The translations under genes and the position numbers were made by a program. Below are positions 28,342 to 36,663 of a DNA stretch of 64,000 bases, one piece after another (the first letter of the stretch is position 1; each line of letters opens with the position of its first letter). The stretch is from Thiothrix fructosivorans. GTDB lineage: Bacteria; Pseudomonadota; Gammaproteobacteria; Thiotrichales; Thiotrichaceae. Under the pieces are notes generated by a model that saw nothing but the letters and a program-made list of their open reading frames with translations, did not search any database and was not told the DNA's origin. The stretch covers positions 992,001 to 1,056,000 of the forward strand of contig NZ_JAFMPM010000006.1 in the NCBI RefSeq assembly GCF_017349355.1, in the 5' to 3' direction.

Positions 28342-29798
28342 CTACCTCAACACCACCGAGATGAGTGAATGCGAAGTCGAAAAGCGCAATGTGCAGTGGT
28401 TTGAATACGAAGACCCGCGCAGCAAACGCCCCGACGAACACAAGCTGATCTTCCACCCCCGCGCCCGTTTAGACCGCGACACCACCGTGATCCGCCTGCC
28501 GTCTTACGAAAAAGTCAGCAAAGACAAAGCCTTGTACGCTCACGCCAACCGCGTGCTGCACTTGGAAACCAACCCCGGCAACGCCCGCGCCTTGGTGCAA
28601 AAACACGGCAACCTTGACGTGTGGCTGAACCCGCCACCGATTCCGCTGACCACGCCCGAAATGGATTTCGTGTTTGGGCTGCCCTACGCTCGCTTGCCGC
28701 ACCCGTCCTATAACGGCGTAAAAATCCCCGCTTATGACATGATTCGTTTCTCGGTGAATATCATGCGCGGCTGCTTTGGCGGCTGCACCTTCTGTTCGAT
28801 TACCGAACACGAAGGGCGCATTATCCAAAGCCGTTCCAAAGAATCCATCATCCGCGAAGTCGAGGAAATCCGCGACAAAGTACCGGGATTTACCGGGGTA
28901 ATTTCCGACCTTGGCGGCCCCACCGCGAATATGTACCGCCTCGCCTGCAAAGACCCGAAGATCGAAGCCGCGTGCCGCAAACCTGCGTGCGTTTACCCCG
29001 ACGTGTGCCACAACCTCAATACCGACCACGCCGCATTGAAGGAATTGTACCGCGAAGCGCGTACCTTACCCGGTATCAAGAAAATCCTGATCGGTTCAGG
29101 GGTGCGCTATGACCTTGCCATCAAAGACCCCGAATACGTCAAAGAATTGGTGACACACCACGTCGGCGGCTATTTAAAAATTGCACCGGAACACACCGAA
29201 TCCGGCCCCCTATCCAAAATGATGAAACCGGGCATCGGCGCGTATGACGAATTCAAACGCCGCCCCCCTCAACCTCGCGCTGTGGCTGAAGAAACACGGC
29301 TTCCGCGCCGACCAAGTGCAGGCGTTTTACCCCTCACCGATGGCCTCCGCCACCACCATGTACCACACCGACAAAAACCCGCTGCACAAAGTCACCTACA
29401 AGAGCGAAAAGGTGGCAACGGCGAAATCACCGGAACAGCGCAAGCTGCACAAAGCGTTCTTGCGCTGGCACGACCCGAAAAACTGGCCGCTGCTGCGCAA
29501 AGCGATGGCAGAGATGGGGCGGCAGGAACTGATCGGCGATGGCGAGAACCAGTTGATCCCGCATTACAAGGCGGGTGAGGAACAGTTGGTGTATGAGGCG
29601 CATCGGCGCAAGAATAAGGGCGGGGAGCATCAGAAGCGGGTGGGGAAGCCTGCGCAAGTGGCAGCGAAACCGAATGCGGGTAAGCCGCAGAGTGGGAAGG
29701 TGTTGACGCAGCATACGGGGTTGCCGTCGAAGCCACGCTCAGACTTTGGCGGCAAACCGAAGCCGACGGGGAAGCCCAAACAGCGTAGCGATCGATAG
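28342..29798 (+). pseudogene. ygiQ: 5'-truncated, frameshifted second copy of ygiQ
   Basis: Homology to ygiQ begins abruptly at 28342 (equivalent to 16396), so the first 254 codons are missing. At 29261-29267 seven bases replace 93 bases of the intact gene (17315-17407), a net loss of 86 that shifts the frame; the original frame resumes through the ATG region near 29244-29798. Up to the deletion the encoded protein appears identical to the intact copy although many codons differ silently. The GKP-repeat tail is shorter than in the intact copy. The radical SAM cysteines are kept, but no full protein can be made. This copy marks the far edge of the inserted helicase operon. Confidence 0.92.
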
Positions 29799-29861
29799 AC
29801 TCTTGCCCCAGCTTGCGTCCGGCGTATACTGTTAAGCATTAACCACTTGCAGACTAATACC

Positions 29862-30113
29862 ATGCAAACTTTTGACCAGATTGTTGACCAGACACGCAAC
29901 CTGCCGGAAAGCATTCAGCGGGAAATCCTGCACTTTGTGGAGTTCATCGTTACCAAGTACCGCTCTGCCCCAGTGCTTGAGCAACAGGCAGTGCCGAATG
30001 CGTTTGCCATCTACCAATCACTGGATTTGGGGCAAGGCGGCTACGCCAAAGTACCGTCGAATCGGGCGAAGCAGGGAATCCGTGAACTGCTGCTGAAAAA
30101 GCACGCCCGATGA
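29862..30113 (+). CDS. DUF2281-type antitoxin
   Basis: 83 aa. Begins MQTFDQIVDQTRNLPESIQR with EILHFVEFIVTKY, the helical N-terminus of DUF2281 antitoxins; the tail (KVPSNRAKQGIRELLLKKHAR) is basic. The ATG at 29862 was taken as start because the frame homologous to the family begins there. Its stop overlaps the toxin ATG by ATGA. It neutralises the PIN-domain toxin next door and probably represses the operon. Confidence 0.78.
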   Translation: MQTFDQIVDQTRNLPESIQREILHFVEFIVTKYRSAPVLEQQAVPNAFAIYQSLDLGQGGYAKVPSNRAKQGIRELLLKKHAR

Positions 30114-30523
30114 TTTTAATGGATACCGGGCCATTGGTAGCCCTGTTTGACCCGCAAGACCCTTACCACAAGCATTGTAGCGGTTTGCTGAAAACCATCC
30201 GTGAGCCGCTGATCACAACCATTCCAGTATTGACCGAAGTATTTCATCTGTTATCCCCCGATAGCCAAGGCAGCAAAGCGTTGCGCCAGTTCATTGAGCG
30301 CAAAGCCTTAAGCGTCTGGTTTATGGATGAATCTGCCCTCAGTACCGCATTGAACCTAATGGAAAAGTACATTGACCGCCCGATGGATCTCGCCGATGCG
30401 TCATTGGTTGTGGCAGCACAACGGCTGGGAACAAATCGTGTATTCACCGTTGATCGCAATGACTTTTTTGTTTATCGCGTGGCAGTCGGACATGAGTTGC
30501 GGGCGTTTGATGTGATTATTTGA
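30110..30523 (+). CDS. PIN-domain ribonuclease toxin (VapC-like)
   Basis: 137 aa. PIN acidic residues: D in MDTGPLVALFD (residue 5), E in TTIPVLTEVFHLL (about 44), D in MDLADASLVVAA (about 98) and D in VFTVDRNDF (about 118), a complete set. Paired through a 4-base overlap with the DUF2281 antitoxin. Likely cleaves RNA when freed from its antitoxin. Confidence 0.86.
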   Translation: MILMDTGPLVALFDPQDPYHKHCSGLLKTIREPLITTIPVLTEVFHLLSPDSQGSKALRQFIERKALSVWFMDESALSTALNLMEKYIDRPMDLADASLVVAAQRLGTNRVFTVDRNDFFVYRVAVGHELRAFDVII

Positions 30524-30639
30524 ACAGTTAGGCATTAAGACACTACTCCCCATGCCTAGCCATAAGCAGAGCGGCGGTAGATAGCTTCAAACCAACAAGC
30601 GTAATATCATCATCTGCCTCCCTTGATAGGTAAACGATT

Positions 30640-30816
30640 ATGAAGGTGATCATGCTGATACCTGAAAAAACGGAAACGGCACAAGCAACCTCTCAAACAG
30701 CACTCAAAGAACGGTTGTTAACGATTGCCAAACGTTGTGCAGCGTTGCCTCTGCTTGATCGGCACACACCTGATGAAATTCTGGGTTACGATCAATTTGG
30801 GATGCCCAGCGCATGA
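30640..30816 (+). CDS. VapB-type antitoxin (Rv0623-like), shortened
   Basis: 58 aa, too short for the ORF cutoffs often used. ALKERLLTIAKRCAALPLLD followed by HTPDEILGYDQFGMPS is the conserved C-terminal part of PSK_trans_fac/VapB antitoxins. The usual N-terminal DNA-binding strand is replaced by an unrelated stretch, so the operator-binding part is probably lost. The stop overlaps a decayed toxin start (ATGA), preserving the vapBC layout. Confidence 0.6.
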   Translation: MKVIMLIPEKTETAQATSQTALKERLLTIAKRCAALPLLDRHTPDEILGYDQFGMPSA

Positions 30817-30926
30817 TGATTGCCCCCTCGGTGCTAATCGCCTATGGCATTCAACCACTCTTGAATCCCTGCATATACAAGGCATGTACTAACCTCACGT
30901 TTCCAAACAAGAGGGTATTGCCATGA
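30813..30926 (+). pseudogene. Decayed vapC start
   Basis: Opens MMIAPSVLIAYG, which resembles the PIN-toxin start MxIDTSxLIA but with the catalytic aspartate position changed, and then loses any similarity before a TGA. Only about ten codons are toxin-like. The position directly after a VapB-like gene, with ATGA overlap, is the main support. Confidence 0.4.
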
Positions 30927-31156
30927 CTGCCATAGCCGCCAAATTATTCAAAAACGGAAAAAGCCAAGCCGTCCGCATCCCGCGCATCTTCCAGTTTGAA
31001 GGCATTGATGAAGTACTAATTCGACGCGAAGGCGATGCGCTCATCATCACGCCCAAGCGCAAAAGCTGGACATCGTTTGCGGACATCCCGAGTGCCGACG
31101 ATGATTTCATGGCAGAACGCCCTGATCTTTTTGACCTTGGACGGGTGGTATTCTGA
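30923..31156 (+). CDS. vapB: VapB antitoxin, SpoVT/AbrB type
   Basis: 77 aa. AKLFKNGKSQAVRIPRIFQF is the swapped-hairpin AbrB/MazE DNA-binding motif typical of VapB; the C-terminal tail (ADDDFMAERPDLFDLGRVVF) would bind the toxin. The cognate vapC is absent: after the stop only a five-codon PIN-like start (MLDTN) remains. An orphan antitoxin. Confidence 0.82.
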   Translation: MTAIAAKLFKNGKSQAVRIPRIFQFEGIDEVLIRREGDALIITPKRKSWTSFADIPSADDDFMAERPDLFDLGRVVF

Positions 31157-31164
31157 TACTTTAC

Positions 31165-31221
31165 ATGCTTGATACGAACGATAAAGGCATTGCAGGAACG
31201 CCTGCATCAACAGCAGAGGGA
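31165..31221 (+). pseudogene. vapC stub joined in frame to the methionine gamma-lyase gene
   Basis: ATG CTT GAT ACG AAC (MLDTN) nine bases after the vapB stop is exactly how VapC toxins begin. The frame then runs without a stop through about 15 unrelated codons into the lyase start. A deletion apparently removed the toxin and placed its first codons upstream of the metabolic gene. Confidence 0.45.
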
Positions 31222-31224
31222 ATG

Positions 31225-32424
31225 ATGAGCAAACCAACCCACGACAAACAAGGATTTTCCACCCGTGCCATTCACCACGCCTACGATGCTTATGCAGGTA
31301 CAGGCGATTTGAATCCGCCGATACACCTGAGTTCCACCTACACCTTCCCCACGGTGGAAGACGGCAGTGCGCGGTTTGCCGGTGAGCAGCAAGGCTTCGT
31401 CTATTCCCGCGTTGGCAACCCCACCACGGTCTTGCTGGAACAACGCCTCGCCGATTTGGAAGGCGGGGAAGCCGCGCTGGTGACAGCCTCTGGCATGGGT
31501 GCAACCGCTGCCTTGCTGTGGACGCTGCTCAAACCGGGCGACGAAATCATTGCCGACAAAACGCTGTACGGTTGCACCTATGCGTTTTTCAATCACGGGC
31601 TGGCGAAATTCGGCGTAACCATTACCCACGTCGATATGGCTGACCCTGCCAACCTTGCGGCTGCCATCAGCGCGAACACCCGTATTGTGTTCTTTGAATC
31701 GCCCGCCAATCCCAATATGCGGCTGGTGGATATTCCGGCGGTTGCCGCTATTGCTCACCAGCACGACAACTGCAAAGTCGTAGTTGATAACACCTATTGC
31801 ACGCCTTACCTGCAACGTCCGCTGGAATTGGGCGCGGATTATGTGGTGCACTCCGCCACCAAATACCTCGGCGGACACGGCGACCTGATTGCGGGGGCGA
31901 TTGTCGGCGATGCCGAAACGCTGACTCAAGTACGCTTTTACGGCATCAAGGATATGACGGGTGCGGTGATGTCCTCGCAGGATGCGTTTCTGGTATTACG
32001 CGGTTTGAAAACCCTCGCGCTGCGGATGGATCGGCACTGCCAGAATGCGCAAGCAATTGCCGCCTTCCTTGCCAATCATCCCAAGGTGGAAGTCTGCCAT
32101 TACCCCGGTCTGGAAAGTTTCCCGCAATACGCTTTGGCGCAGCGGCAAATGGTGCAACCCGGCGGTATGATTGCGTTTGAACTCAAGGGCGGCTTTGCGG
32201 CGGGTTGCCGTTTCATGAATGCCTTGAACCTGATCACCCGTGCAGTGAGTTTGGGCGATGCGGAAAGTTTGGCGCAACATCCTGCCAGCATGACGCATTC
32301 CACGTATACGCCGGAAGAGCGAGCGGAACACATGATCAGCGAAGGGCTGGTCAGGGTGTCGGCGGGGTTGGAAGATGTGGCGGATTTGCTGTCCGATGTT
32401 GAACAGGCGTTGGCGTTTGCCTGA
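31225..32424 (+). CDS. megL: Methionine gamma-lyase
   Basis: 399 aa PLP enzyme that splits L-methionine into methanethiol, ammonia and 2-oxobutyrate. Key positions from MSKP: Tyr115 and Cys117 in LYGCTY (the cysteine separates methionine gamma-lyases from other gamma-family enzymes), Asp188 in VVVDNT and PLP-binding Lys213 in SATKYLGGHGD. The C-terminal ASMTHSTYTPEERA is also standard. GAGGGA just before 31222/31225 marks the start; an in-frame ATG at 31165 belongs to a vapC stub and would add 20 unrelated residues. Cystathionine gamma-lyase is less likely. Confidence 0.92.
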   Translation: MSKPTHDKQGFSTRAIHHAYDAYAGTGDLNPPIHLSSTYTFPTVEDGSARFAGEQQGFVYSRVGNPTTVLLEQRLADLEGGEAALVTASGMGATAALLWTLLKPGDEIIADKTLYGCTYAFFNHGLAKFGVTITHVDMADPANLAAAISANTRIVFFESPANPNMRLVDIPAVAAIAHQHDNCKVVVDNTYCTPYLQRPLELGADYVVHSATKYLGGHGDLIAGAIVGDAETLTQVRFYGIKDMTGAVMSSQDAFLVLRGLKTLALRMDRHCQNAQAIAAFLANHPKVEVCHYPGLESFPQYALAQRQMVQPGGMIAFELKGGFAAGCRFMNALNLITRAVSLGDAESLAQHPASMTHSTYTPEERAEHMISEGLVRVSAGLEDVADLLSDVEQALAFA

Positions 32425-32466
32425 GTGTGCGGCTAGGTTGCCGGTTTGTGCTATAGTTGAATGAAA

Positions 32467-32484
32467 GGGGCGGATCTCCGCCCC
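32467..32484. terminator. GC hairpin between convergent genes
   Basis: GGGGCGGA-TC-TCCGCCCC between the convergent lyase and apyrase genes. No long T run follows, so it may be a weak or bidirectional terminator. Confidence 0.5.
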
Positions 32485-32496
32485 AGTGCGGTTTGC

Positions 32497-33705
32497 CTAT
32501 TGCAGGCATCCCTTGTTTGTCCAGTCACAGGCGGGGGGCTTGGCTTGTTGCAGGCAATCATCTGCTGTGCATTGCACCGCACCCCGTGTCCAACTGACAT
32601 CCATTTTTGCCGAATCGGCAGGCACGTCCAGATTGCGCAGGTATTCCTTCAGGTAAACGGCACGGAAGCAGGAGGTTTGTTCTTCAAAGCACTTGTCCGT
32701 GCCACCGCAACAGGTGTCGATATTTTTATCATCCATGTAGTTGAATGCCCCGGTCAGATACCATTTTCCGGCATCCGCCAAGCGGCTGGGAACCTGTTCG
32801 TGCGCCCCACGCTGATTGCCTGCGAAGTTGTAAGGGTTACGGATGCCCAGCTTGTCGGTCAGGCGCATACTTTGTGCGCACATGCTTTCCTGCCAAGTTG
32901 GCATGATGGTTTTGACACCGTATGCACAGGCGGAAGCCATTCCCAATGATTTCGGCGCTTCATCCTGCCCCAGTCCGAGGAAGGAATAGCTGTACATTTG
33001 CAGCGGTTTGCCATCCACCTGCACGGTTTTCACCGCTTCATCAGCGGCATTGCACTGGGTGCAGGGGAAGGCAATCTGGGTCGAGGCTCCGCCCATTTCG
33101 ACAATGCCAAACTGGTTGTCTTTTTGTTCTGAGCGGGCTGCCAGCCAAGCATACAAGCCTTCTTCAAAGCCGGTCAGTGTGCGTGCATTCACTGCCACGT
33201 TGTTGCCTACCTTGGCTTGCAACTTTTGTTTCAGGTTGCTCCACAAGGTGGCACTGACCGCGCGGTTTTCTTGTTCGGCAATGCGCATCCCAGCAGTGGC
33301 AAACACATTGGCAGAAACCGGACGGCATTGCTCGCTCCAGTCAAACGCTTGCCATTTGGGTTTGCCATCTTTCAGCGGGCCATCCTGCTGGATACTGTCC
33401 AGTGCGGCAACGACTTCGGTAGTGACCGCATCCAGATCGCGGGGACTTTTGCCCCGGATGGAACGCACCGGGTCAGCCAGTGCACTGACCTTGGGGCCTG
33501 CGTGTTCCACCCATGTCTCGCCTTGCTGTTGATAGATGTACAGGCGTGTACCACTGCTGCCAGCGTCATAGACGATGTGGCAATCGGTCTGGGTTGTTTG
33601 GGAAGGGGTTCCATCGGATTTGGTGGTAGTCTGTTCCATGGTGGCACAGCCGTGCAGCAACACAATAAACAGACCGATAAACAAGGCTTTGGCGGTGATA
33701 CGCAT
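32497..33705 (-). CDS. Apyrase-like NTPDase lipoprotein (GDA1/CD39 family)
   Basis: 402 aa. Lipoprotein signal with lipobox LLHGC (Cys20), predicting an envelope anchor. Apyrase conserved regions: ACR1 DAGSSGTRL (47-55), ACR3 FATAGMRI, ACR4 GIVEMGGASTQIAF and a cysteine-rich C-terminus that could form disulfides. The family hydrolyses nucleoside tri- and diphosphates outside the cytoplasm. AGGAG precedes the ATG at 33705; the open frame starts 21 codons earlier without support. Such enzymes are common in eukaryotes and rare in bacteria (for example Legionella). Role here, perhaps nucleotide phosphate salvage, is inferred. Confidence 0.86.
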   Translation of the reverse strand: MRITAKALFIGLFIVLLHGCATMEQTTTKSDGTPSQTTQTDCHIVYDAGSSGTRLYIYQQQGETWVEHAGPKVSALADPVRSIRGKSPRDLDAVTTEVVAALDSIQQDGPLKDGKPKWQAFDWSEQCRPVSANVFATAGMRIAEQENRAVSATLWSNLKQKLQAKVGNNVAVNARTLTGFEEGLYAWLAARSEQKDNQFGIVEMGGASTQIAFPCTQCNAADEAVKTVQVDGKPLQMYSYSFLGLGQDEAPKSLGMASACAYGVKTIMPTWQESMCAQSMRLTDKLGIRNPYNFAGNQRGAHEQVPSRLADAGKWYLTGAFNYMDDKNIDTCCGGTDKCFEEQTSCFRAVYLKEYLRNLDVPADSAKMDVSWTRGAVQCTADDCLQQAKPPACDWTNKGCLQ

Positions 33706-33830
33706 CAATACTCTCCTGCAAGTTGGGGTAAGTATGAAAGTAGCACAGTTTTTATCCTTTTCTATCAAGCTGAACGGTCGATAATGCTATACTTTTCCTA
33801 TTCCTACCCATCATCAAAAGGAGCTTGTTC

Positions 33831-33869
33831 ATGATTGTTTACCACGTTGCACAGGCCGCGAAACGCTGA
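33831..33869 (+). CDS. Putative 12-codon leader peptide
   Basis: MIVYHVAQAAKR then TGA, with a strong ribosome site AAGGAG seven bases before the ATG, stronger than that of most genes nearby. It lies 110 bases upstream of the RsgA-like GTPase gene and just before a series of alternative hairpins ending in a terminator. Not a family I recognise. Confidence 0.6.
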   Translation: MIVYHVAQAAKR

Positions 33870-33888
33870 TCTTCTGATCTCTTTGCGT

Positions 33889-33969
33889 CCCGGTTTGTGC
33901 CGGGATTCTGCCGAATCCCCAATAACTTTCGCCTGACAACAGGCGGGTGTTTTGTTTTTGCTTATTGGG
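33889..33969 (+). promoter_or_regulatory. Putative transcription attenuator of the RsgA-like gene
   Basis: Sequential, mutually exclusive pairings: CCCGG/CCGGG (33889-33893 with 33900-33904); GGGATTC/GAATCCC (33902-33908 with 33913-33919, 4-base loop); a terminator hairpin CGCCTG-ACAA-CAGGCG (33930-33945) followed by GGTGTTTTGTTTTT; and CCAATAA/TTATTGG (about 33919-33925 with 33962-33968) enclosing the terminator. Together with the leader peptide this is the layout of ribosome-mediated attenuation. The signal sensed is unknown. Confidence 0.6.
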
Positions 33970-33978
33970 AATACAGTC

Positions 33979-35049
33979 ATGCAAATCACACATCTCCATG
34001 AACTGGGATGGAATCATTTTTTTCAGTCACAACTTACGCTGGAAGCGCTGGCAACCAGCCTGCCGTTTCGTGTCACTGGCGTGCAACGCAACCTGATTGA
34101 ATGCCTAGGGCTGGATGCGCAAGGGCAGGCGCAATCGCTCCAGCTTTCCACCTATCCGTGGCGGCACGAAGCGCCCGAAAATCATCCCACGGTCGGCGAT
34201 TGGCTGCTGCTGGACAGGGACTTGCAGCCACTGCATCTGCTGGAACGTAAAACGCTAATCAAGCGCCGCAGCGCAGGCAGTGAAGCCGTACTCCAGCTTA
34301 TTGCCGCCAATATCGACACGCTGTTTGTAGTGACTTCCTGCAATGAGGAATTCAGCCTTAACCGGCTGGAACGCTATCTGGCGTTGGCGGCGGAGGCTGC
34401 GATTGATGTGGTGGTAGTGCTGACCAAAAAAGACTTGTGCGCGGATACGTCGGAGTACGTGGATGCGCTCCGCAAGCCTTACCCCAGCCTTCCAATTGAA
34501 GTCATCAACGCGACCGATGCGCAGGATGTTGCAACACTCGCCATGTGGTGCAGCAGTGGGCAAACCATTGCCTTGCTGGGGTCATCCGGCGTGGGCAAAT
34601 CCACCCTCCTCAACAGCCTGCAAGGCGATGATGGGCAGGCGACCGCGCCCATTCGGGAAAAGGACAGCAAGGGGCGGCACACCACCACATCCCGCAGCCT
34701 GCATCGTTTACAGGGCGGCGGCATCCTGCTGGATACGCCGGGAATGCGCGAGTTGCAAATGGTGGATTGCGAGGAAGGGATTCAGTCCACCTTCGCCGAC
34801 ATTGAACAGCTAGCGCGGCAATGCCACTTCCACGACTGCCAGCATCTGGCTGAACCAGAGTGCGCCGTCCGGCAAGCGGTCGAGGCTGGCAAGCTGGAAC
34901 AACGGCGGCTGGATAATTACCACAAGTTGCTGGCAGAACAGGCACGCAACAGCGGCTCAGTCGCGGAACGACGTGAGCAGGATCGGGCGTTGGGGCGTTT
35001 TTACAAGCAGGCGAAAGCGTCTGCCAAACGCTTTAAGTCGCGGGACTAG
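33979..35049 (+). CDS. RsgA-like circularly permuted ribosome-assembly GTPase
   Basis: 356 aa from MQITHLHELGW. An OB-fold region comes first, then the permuted GTPase with TKKD (G4), P-loop GSSGVGKST, and G3 DTPGM in that permuted order. The C-terminal zinc site contains CHFHDCQHLAEPEC. RsgA (YjeQ) helps mature the 30S subunit; the divergent N-terminus and an upstream attenuator suggest a regulated paralogue rather than the housekeeping copy. Its stop overlaps the end of the convergent MocR gene by 3 bases. The upstream in-frame start at 33952 lies inside the attenuator and was rejected. Confidence 0.86.
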   Translation: MQITHLHELGWNHFFQSQLTLEALATSLPFRVTGVQRNLIECLGLDAQGQAQSLQLSTYPWRHEAPENHPTVGDWLLLDRDLQPLHLLERKTLIKRRSAGSEAVLQLIAANIDTLFVVTSCNEEFSLNRLERYLALAAEAAIDVVVVLTKKDLCADTSEYVDALRKPYPSLPIEVINATDAQDVATLAMWCSSGQTIALLGSSGVGKSTLLNSLQGDDGQATAPIREKDSKGRHTTTSRSLHRLQGGGILLDTPGMRELQMVDCEEGIQSTFADIEQLARQCHFHDCQHLAEPECAVRQAVEAGKLEQRRLDNYHKLLAEQARNSGSVAERREQDRALGRFYKQAKASAKRFKSRD

Positions 35050-36479
35050 CGGGCTTCGTTTACCGAGTCTGCCCGTTTGCCGACCGTTACCAACGCCTGC
35101 TCCACCTCCGCCGTCCATGGCTGCGCACAACTGAGGCGGATACAGTGGCGGTATTTTTGCGTGGCGGAAAAGATTTGCCCCGGTGCAATGCTAATCCCTT
35201 GCTTCAGCAAGTCTTGCGTCATGCGCAAGGTATCCGTGCCTTCCGCCAATTCCACCCACAAGACGAAGCCACCTTTGGGTTGTGTGACCCGTGTGCCTGC
35301 GGGGAAATGCTGACTGATGGCATGGCTGAACAAATCGACTTGGCGGGCATAGCGGGTTTGCACTTGGCGCAAATAACGTTCGTAGCCGCCGTGCGCGAGG
35401 AAGTCCGCCAGTGCCAATTGGGGCAAGGTCGGCGCGGCAAGGTTGGCGACGTACTTGAGGTATTCCGCACGGCAGAAAAAGCGTTCCGGCAATACCATCC
35501 AGCCGATACGCAAGCCTTGCGCCACAGTTTTGGAAAACGATGAACAGTAAATCACATTGCCGTTGGCAGGGTCTGGTTCAACACTGAGCAGGTTGGGCGG
35601 GCGTGCGCCGTTGAAACCGAGGTCGCCGTAAATATCGTCTTCGATCAGCAGCAAGTTGTGACGGTGGGCGAGGGCGACCAGTTGCCGCTTGCGCTCCACT
35701 GGCATCAAACTGCCGAGCGGGTTGCTGAAGTTGGGGATTAGCACGCAGGCTTTTACCGTCCACTGTGTCAGCGCGAGTTCGAGGGCGGGCAGGCTGATAC
35801 CTTCTTGCGGGTCGGTAGGGATTTCCAGCGCCTTCATGCCCAGCGCTTCAATGACTTGCAGCAAGCCGTAAAAGGTCGGTGATTCGATAGCGATAATATC
35901 GCCCGCACTGGCAACGGTTTGCAAGGCAAGGGAAAGCGCTTCCTGACAGCCGTTGGTGATGAGGATACGGTTGGCAGCAACGGGGCTGCCGCACAAGTGC
36001 ATTCGCCGTGCTAATTGTTGCTGCAATTCGGGCAAACCGGGTGGGAAGGCGTAGTTGGCGGCGCGTTTGCCATAGTGCCGCACGGTTTTGGCGAGGCTGC
36101 GCTGGAAGGCTCGCATCGGCATGAACGATTCGTCTGGCACGGCAGCACCAAGCTGCACGAAACCCGCGCGGCTGGTGGCTTGCGCGAGTTGTAACACCAG
36201 TTCTTGACCCGTTACGGGCGTGGGTTTGAGGACAGGTTGTGAAGTGGTAGGCAATTCGGGTTTGAGCCAGGGGCGCAGGCGAATGTAATAACCGGAACGC
36301 GGGCGGGCTTCGATCAGACAAAGGTTTTCGAGCTGGCGTTGCGCTTGCACGATGGTGGAAATGCTTACGCCGAATTGCTGGCTGAGGCGGCGTACACCGG
36401 GCAGGCGTGAGCCTTGTGGGTAAACGCCGTTGTCGATGTGCGCAGTGAGTTGGGTGGCTATGCCGTGGTAGAGGGTCAT
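35046..36479 (-). CDS. MocR/PdxR-type GntR regulator with aminotransferase domain
   Basis: 477 aa. N-terminal GntR winged helix (residues 1-70, LPGVRRLSQQFGVSISTIVQ) joined to a fold-type I aminotransferase domain. The PLP lysine is in YCSSFSKTVAQGLRIGW and IEDDIYGDLGF is the conserved aspartate-tyrosine segment. MocR proteins sense PLP or amino compounds and usually control the divergent operon, here the cupin/PhzF/NAT genes starting at 36664. The roughly 180-base divergent region is the expected operator area. Confidence 0.9.
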   Translation of the reverse strand: MTLYHGIATQLTAHIDNGVYPQGSRLPGVRRLSQQFGVSISTIVQAQRQLENLCLIEARPRSGYYIRLRPWLKPELPTTSQPVLKPTPVTGQELVLQLAQATSRAGFVQLGAAVPDESFMPMRAFQRSLAKTVRHYGKRAANYAFPPGLPELQQQLARRMHLCGSPVAANRILITNGCQEALSLALQTVASAGDIIAIESPTFYGLLQVIEALGMKALEIPTDPQEGISLPALELALTQWTVKACVLIPNFSNPLGSLMPVERKRQLVALAHRHNLLLIEDDIYGDLGFNGARPPNLLSVEPDPANGNVIYCSSFSKTVAQGLRIGWMVLPERFFCRAEYLKYVANLAAPTLPQLALADFLAHGGYERYLRQVQTRYARQVDLFSHAISQHFPAGTRVTQPKGGFVLWVELAEGTDTLRMTQDLLKQGISIAPGQIFSATQKYRHCIRLSCAQPWTAEVEQALVTVGKRADSVNEAR

Positions 36480-36591
36480 GGGTATTCCATTAAACTGTAC
36501 TGCTAATTTAAACAGAATCTACACCTGTACCGCTATATTGCGCGACCTATAAACTGCTATGCCTGACAAGTAACTATTGGGACAGTCCACC

Positions 36592-36657
36592 ATGTTTGAA
36601 CAAGCCCGCTGCTGGCAAGCATTTTCCGCCCTGATCCAACAAGAAACCGGAGGCTGA
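36592..36657 (+). CDS. Possible 21-aa leader/small ORF before the cupin gene
   Basis: MFEQARCWQAFSALIQQETG plus a final Gly, then TGA seven bases before the cupin ATG. Its last codons supply the GGAGG ribosome site for the cupin gene, so translation of the two could be linked. It could equally be a remnant of a larger gene. No family recognised. Confidence 0.3.
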   Translation: MFEQARCWQAFSALIQQETGG

Positions 36658-36663
36658 TACACT

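Noticed and set aside
31165-31224. Start of methionine gamma-lyase at 31165
   Set aside because: The first codons MLDTN are a VapC-type start and the next 15 are unrelated to lyases; GAGGGA lies just before 31222/31225.
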